The position numbers and the translations under genes are program-made. A stretch of DNA of 43,133 nucleotides from Megasphaera sp. UBA1696. GTDB taxonomy: Bacteria > Bacillota > Negativicutes > Veillonellales > Megasphaeraceae. How positions within the stretch are numbered: position 1 is the stretch's first letter; each line of letters starts with the position of its first letter. This document shows positions 40,214-43,133 of the stretch, one piece after another. The notes under the pieces are model-generated. The model was not told where the DNA came from. It saw only the letters and a program-made list of their open reading frames with translations, and made no database searches. Where the stretch lies: assembly GCA_002319965.1 (NCBI GenBank), contig DCJQ01000016.1, positions 1-43,133 of the forward strand. Reading direction: 5' to 3'.

Positions 40214-41737
40214 TCAGGGAATAAGGGCCTGACCAAAATAAACGACTATCCCTAGAATAAGGATATACGGAATATATACTTTCACAATAGCCTGTAAAAT
40301 CTCATTGTCCTTCCCCTTTAGGGAAATCGCCCCGACAGCAATGGCAATGCTCTGCGGCGAAATCATCTTGCCGGCACAGGTTCCGGCTGCATTAGCCGCG
40401 GCCAGCCAACCTTCATCAGCATTGATGGCGACAGCTGCATCGGTCTGAAGATTGCCAAACAAAACGTTGCTCGACGTCCCGGAACCGGTGATGAAGGTAC
40501 CGATCGACCCGACCAGGGGCGCAATGGCCGGGTACAGGGATCCGGTCGCATTGACAGCCGTCTGCGCGATTTCTGAAGTCATGCCGCTGTATCCCATAAC
40601 CTTTGCCGTTGCAATGACGGTAATGATGGTAATGATCGTGCTGCGCAGGCCCACAATGGTATGACCGAGAACGGTCAACATTTCACCAAAGCCGGAGGAC
40701 TGCACCTTGCCGCTGATAAAGGCTGCCAATAGGATGAGAATCCCCGGCGTATTCACCCATACAAAGGTATAAGGAACGCTGCCTTCACCGGTATAAATCG
40801 GGACCGACGATTTAATGGCCATGAGCGGACCATGGATAAAGGGCACGAGCTTCGACGTCATCAGCAGAAAGATAAAGATCAGAATAAAAGGCAGACAGGC
40901 CAGCAGTCCCCCTTTAAGCGGGACATGAGCCGGATGGATATCCATGGTGTATTCCGGTGCCTCTCTCGATTGAAACCGGGAATACAAGATAATGACGGCC
41001 ATGATGACGACCGATGACCCCATGACGGCCAGCTCAGGACCGACAAGGGATGAAATGATGAGCTCCGGTACGGCTAAGGCCAGTCCGGACAGCAGCGTAA
41101 TCAGGAAGACGCCTTTCAAGGCTTTCATGGATCCGCCGATAATAAGGACGATGAGGAAAGGGCAAATCAGGTTGAGCGGCAGCAGCTGCAGACTAATATA
41201 GGAAGAAAGCCGAATGGGATCGAGACCGGTCAGATTGGCCAGGGTACTGGCCGGAATCCCGATGGAACCATACGTCGTAGGAACGGAATTGGCGACTAAA
41301 CAGACGAGAATGGACTTAATAGGATGGAAGCCAAGGGCCGCCAACATCGACGCCGGAATCGCAATGGCCGTACCGAAACCGGCCATGCCTTCCATGAAGG
41401 CACCGAATCCCCAGGCAATGAGAAGTGCCAGGATGCGGCGGTCCTTGCTGACTGTCGTAAGCATATGTTTGATAATATCCATACTCTTCGTATGCACGGC
41501 GAGATTATACGTAAAAATGGCCGCGATGATAACCAATAAAATAGGCCAGCATGCTAGGGCCACGCCTTCCAGGGCCGCCGAAGCGGCATCTTGCCCATCC
41601 ATTTGATACGCCGTCAGTGCCACAGCCAAAGCTAGTATCAAGGCAATGGGACATGCCTTAAAGCCCGGCATCTTAAAGAAGCCCAACGATAGGATAAGCC
41701 ATAGAATCGGTGATAATGCCAATAAAAATACCATCAT
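40214..41737 (-). CDS. lldP: L-lactate permease (LctP/LldP family)
   Basis: Inner-membrane lactate-proton symporter of 507 residues with about 12-14 hydrophobic segments. Family motifs: WGFGAFMEGMAGFGTAIAIPASML (residues about 108-131), VANSVPTTYGSIGIPASTLA, and FITGSGTSSNVLFGNLQ in the C-terminal part with AAGTCAGKMISPQSIAIA. ATG at 41737 (or 41734) follows AAAGGAAG. It has its own promoter and terminator but lies directly upstream of pct, so uptake of lactate and its conversion are encoded side by side. A palindrome in its leader may bind a lactate-responsive regulator. Some relatives also carry glycolate. Confidence 0.94.
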   Translation of the reverse strand: MMVFLLALSPILWLILSLGFFKMPGFKACPIALILALAVALTAYQMDGQDAASAALEGVALACWPILLVIIAAIFTYNLAVHTKSMDIIKHMLTTVSKDRRILALLIAWGFGAFMEGMAGFGTAIAIPASMLAALGFHPIKSILVCLVANSVPTTYGSIGIPASTLANLTGLDPIRLSSYISLQLLPLNLICPFLIVLIIGGSMKALKGVFLITLLSGLALAVPELIISSLVGPELAVMGSSVVIMAVIILYSRFQSREAPEYTMDIHPAHVPLKGGLLACLPFILIFIFLLMTSKLVPFIHGPLMAIKSSVPIYTGEGSVPYTFVWVNTPGILILLAAFISGKVQSSGFGEMLTVLGHTIVGLRSTIITIITVIATAKVMGYSGMTSEIAQTAVNATGSLYPAIAPLVGSIGTFITGSGTSSNVLFGNLQTDAAVAINADEGWLAAANAAGTCAGKMISPQSIAIAVGAISLKGKDNEILQAIVKVYIPYILILGIVVYFGQALIP

Positions 41738-41769
41738 AGAGATTCTTCCTTTCTTTTCTAAATCATTAA

Positions 41770-41784
41770 ATTCTAAAATAGAAT
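41770..41784. promoter_or_regulatory. Palindrome in the lactate permease leader
   Basis: ATTCT and AGAAT around AAAAT, about 35 bases after the predicted transcription start: a typical repressor position. The half ATAGAAT followed by GAT also occurs at the pct -10 region (39773-39781). Confidence 0.4.
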
Positions 41785-41822
41785 CGATTTAAAAAATATC
41801 AATTCCACAATAACATGATATG

Positions 41823-41852
41823 ATTATATACCAAGCAGGAAGAATAAATCAA
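41823..41852 (-). promoter_or_regulatory. Promoter of the lactate permease gene
   Basis: TTGATT (41852-41847), 18-base spacer, TATAAT (41828-41823) on the minus strand; leader of about 80 bases. Confidence 0.7.
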
Positions 41853-41939
41853 TTTATTTTAATCATCAAAAGCCGCCGGACCGACAGGCCGCGGCAGAAC
41901 GCGGACCGCTCTTTATATCGGCCGGACTAATTTTTTCAA

Positions 41940-41974
41940 AAAAAAAGCTATCCCAAACAAAAGGGATAGCTTTA
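41940..41974 (-). terminator. Terminator of mscS
   Basis: AAAGCTATCCC and GGGATAGCTTT (8-base loop) with a long T-run on the minus strand, starting 15 bases after the mscS stop. Confidence 0.92.
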
Positions 41975-41988
41975 CGGTACATCCGCAC

Positions 41989-42873
41989 TCACTCATCATC
42001 TTTTTGAAGATAAACGACTCGCTGCGGATACGGAATATCAATGCCGTTGGCATCAAAGGTGTCCTTGACCTTGGACATGGTATCATAGAATACAGGCAGG
42101 TAATCGGCCTTGGCGACCTTAGGATAGGCTGCAATTCGTACCGAGTTGTCGCCGAATTCCTTGATTCCGATTTCTAAATCGTCGGCGTTGAGGATACGAG
42201 GTTCCTCTTTAAAGATCTGTTTCAATAAGGCGATGGCTTTATGGTGGTCATTATTATAGCCGATATCAAATAAGAAGGTAATATAGCGCTCCGTTTGATA
42301 CGAGCTATTGGATACTTGCGACGTCGTAATCGTCGAGTTCGGGATAAAAACGGTCTTGTTGTCCTTGGTGGTAATGGCCGTATTCAGCATTTGAATGCCC
42401 TTTACACTGCCTTCTACACCGCCGACAGCGATCCAGTCACCGGCTTTAAAAGGCTTAAAGACTAAAATCAACAGGCCGGACGCAAAGTTTGACAGGTTGC
42501 CTTGCAGCGCCAAACCGACAGCCAAACCAAAGGCACCGAAGGCGGCTAAGAAGGAGTTCGTCGGAATCCCCAGCTTGTTGAGCGCCGAAAGCAAGACGAT
42601 GGCCATGAGGGCATAGTAAATAATTTGACTGACAAAGGTAATGACCGTATGGTCATAATTGGCATGAGTCATCATGCGAATCGCCAGTTTTTTTATAGCT
42701 CCGGCGATATAGCGGCCGATGATGAAGATGATGATGGCCGCAATGATATCCGGCGCATAATCCACCAAGAAATCATTGAATTGACCCAGGGCCGAAACCC
42801 CTTCCGTAACTTGGTCCTTGACGTCAGCCCGGACGGTGCTGGCAGCTTGGACCGTATTGGCAGCAAGATTCAT
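41989..42873 (-). CDS. mscS: Small-conductance mechanosensitive channel (MscS family)
   Basis: Homoheptameric inner-membrane valve that releases solutes on sudden osmotic down-shift. 294 residues, close to E. coli MscS. Three membrane segments lie at about residues 40-60, 80-98 and 105-135; the pore helix pattern FGAFGLAVGLALQGNLSNFASGLLILVFKPF is clearly conserved with its Gly/Ala packing face. The beta domain follows (VGGVEGSVKGIQMLNTAI, FIPNSTI). ATG at 42873 has an AGGAGG site. Single-gene unit behind the tuf terminator; I did not find a convincing promoter in the 98-base gap. Confidence 0.95.
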   Translation of the reverse strand: MNLAANTVQAASTVRADVKDQVTEGVSALGQFNDFLVDYAPDIIAAIIIFIIGRYIAGAIKKLAIRMMTHANYDHTVITFVSQIIYYALMAIVLLSALNKLGIPTNSFLAAFGAFGLAVGLALQGNLSNFASGLLILVFKPFKAGDWIAVGGVEGSVKGIQMLNTAITTKDNKTVFIPNSTITTSQVSNSSYQTERYITFLFDIGYNNDHHKAIALLKQIFKEEPRILNADDLEIGIKEFGDNSVRIAAYPKVAKADYLPVFYDTMSKVKDTFDANGIDIPYPQRVVYLQKDDE

Positions 42874-42973
42874 AGACAGTACCTCCTGTGTACGTGCATA
42901 TAGAAAATACAGCAGATTATAAAACTATGTGCCATTATTATATCATGAAAAGCACCTGGATGCTCCCCTCAAA

Positions 42974-43026
42974 CAAAAAAAGAAGCTATAACAGCCGGAG
43001 AAAATCTCACAGCCATTATAGCTTCT
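42974..43026 (-). terminator. Terminator of tuf
   Basis: AGAAGCTATAA and TTATAGCTTCT form a perfect 11-bp stem with a 24-base loop; seven T residues follow on the minus strand. It lies about 40 bases after the tuf stop. Confidence 0.88.
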
Positions 43027-43064
43027 GTTAACAGATATCTGCATATCTGCTGCGTATACGGTAA

Positions 43065-43133
43065 TTAGCCTTCGATTTCGGAAACGACGCCGGCACCAAC
43101 GGTACGGCCGCCTTCACGAATAGCGAAGCGTAG
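43065..43133 (-). CDS. tuf: Elongation factor Tu, C-terminal fragment (cut by window edge)
   Basis: The last 22 codons read LRFAIREGGRTVGAGVVSEIEG, the domain III end of EF-Tu, a translation GTPase factor that delivers aminoacyl-tRNA. The stop is TAA at 43065. The remainder is outside the window. Its place 43 kb away from fusA means that the fusA-tuf pair of the usual str operon is split here, or that this is a second tuf copy. Confidence 0.93.
   Translation of the reverse strand, partial: LRFAIREGGRTVGAGVVSEIEG

Noticed and set aside
1..43133. CRISPR arrays, rRNA genes, insertion sequences, prophage genes
   Set aside because: Looked for and not seen anywhere in the window.

Overview
The window most likely comes from a chromosome of a Megasphaera-like member of the Negativicutes (diderm Firmicutes). 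Three things point there. The lactoyl-CoA dehydratase, propionate CoA-transferase and activator genes read, from memory, as close relatives of the Megasphaera elsdenii acrylate-pathway enzymes. YadA-type outer-membrane adhesins sit among otherwise Firmicutes-type genes (class III fructose bisphosphatase, a YbxF-like L7Ae protein, a KimA-like permease). Most promoters are sigma-A-like, many of the form TTGACR-17-TATAAT. No phage, insertion sequence, CRISPR array or rRNA gene was seen.

Layout. 1-11.2 kb, minus strand: expression machinery, in transcription order tyrS, rpoB-rpoC, then ybxF-rpsL-rpsG-fusA (fusA cut by the window edge). rpoB has its own promoter and a leader with a terminator-like hairpin. 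11.2-14.9 kb: fbp (minus) divergent from gdhA (plus). 14.9-17.9 kb, minus: nitrilase-family amidase, AEC permease and M20 amidohydrolase, a likely uptake and deamidation/deacylation operon, divergent from a family 4 uracil-DNA glycosylase (18.05-18.7 kb). 18.8-20.8 kb, minus: a double cupin and a short [FeFe]-hydrogenase-like protein with unusual H-cluster motifs. 20.97 kb: tRNA-Gly(CCC). 21.1-26.7 kb, plus: two tandem trimeric autotransporter genes in AT-rich surroundings, each broken by an apparent -1 frameshift at an A6 tract. 26.7-28.7 kb, plus: kimA-like potassium transporter. 28.8-30.8 kb, minus: Zn/Cd P-type ATPase with a Cys/His-rich N-terminus and an operator-like palindrome over its promoter. 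30.9-32.5 kb: a possible gene remnant and a MalY/PatB C-S lyase.

32.6-41.9 kb, all minus, is the metabolic core: lactate permease (own promoter and terminator), then pct, a tandem-duplicated VOC protein, lcdC, lcdA, lcdB and an acyl-CoA dehydrogenase. Together these would import lactate, activate it with CoA, possibly epimerise lactoyl-CoA, dehydrate it to acryloyl-CoA using the ATP-driven radical activator, and reduce that to propionyl-CoA, which Pct recycles to propionate. The window ends with mscS and the 3' end of tuf, which here lies far from fusA.

The points most worth a second look are the matching A6 frameshifts in both adhesin genes, the two-site VOC protein as a candidate lactoyl-CoA epimerase, the rpoB leader, the variant hydrogenase and the CxCC-rich metal ATPase. 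All similarity statements come from reading motifs and from memory of families; no database search was run.
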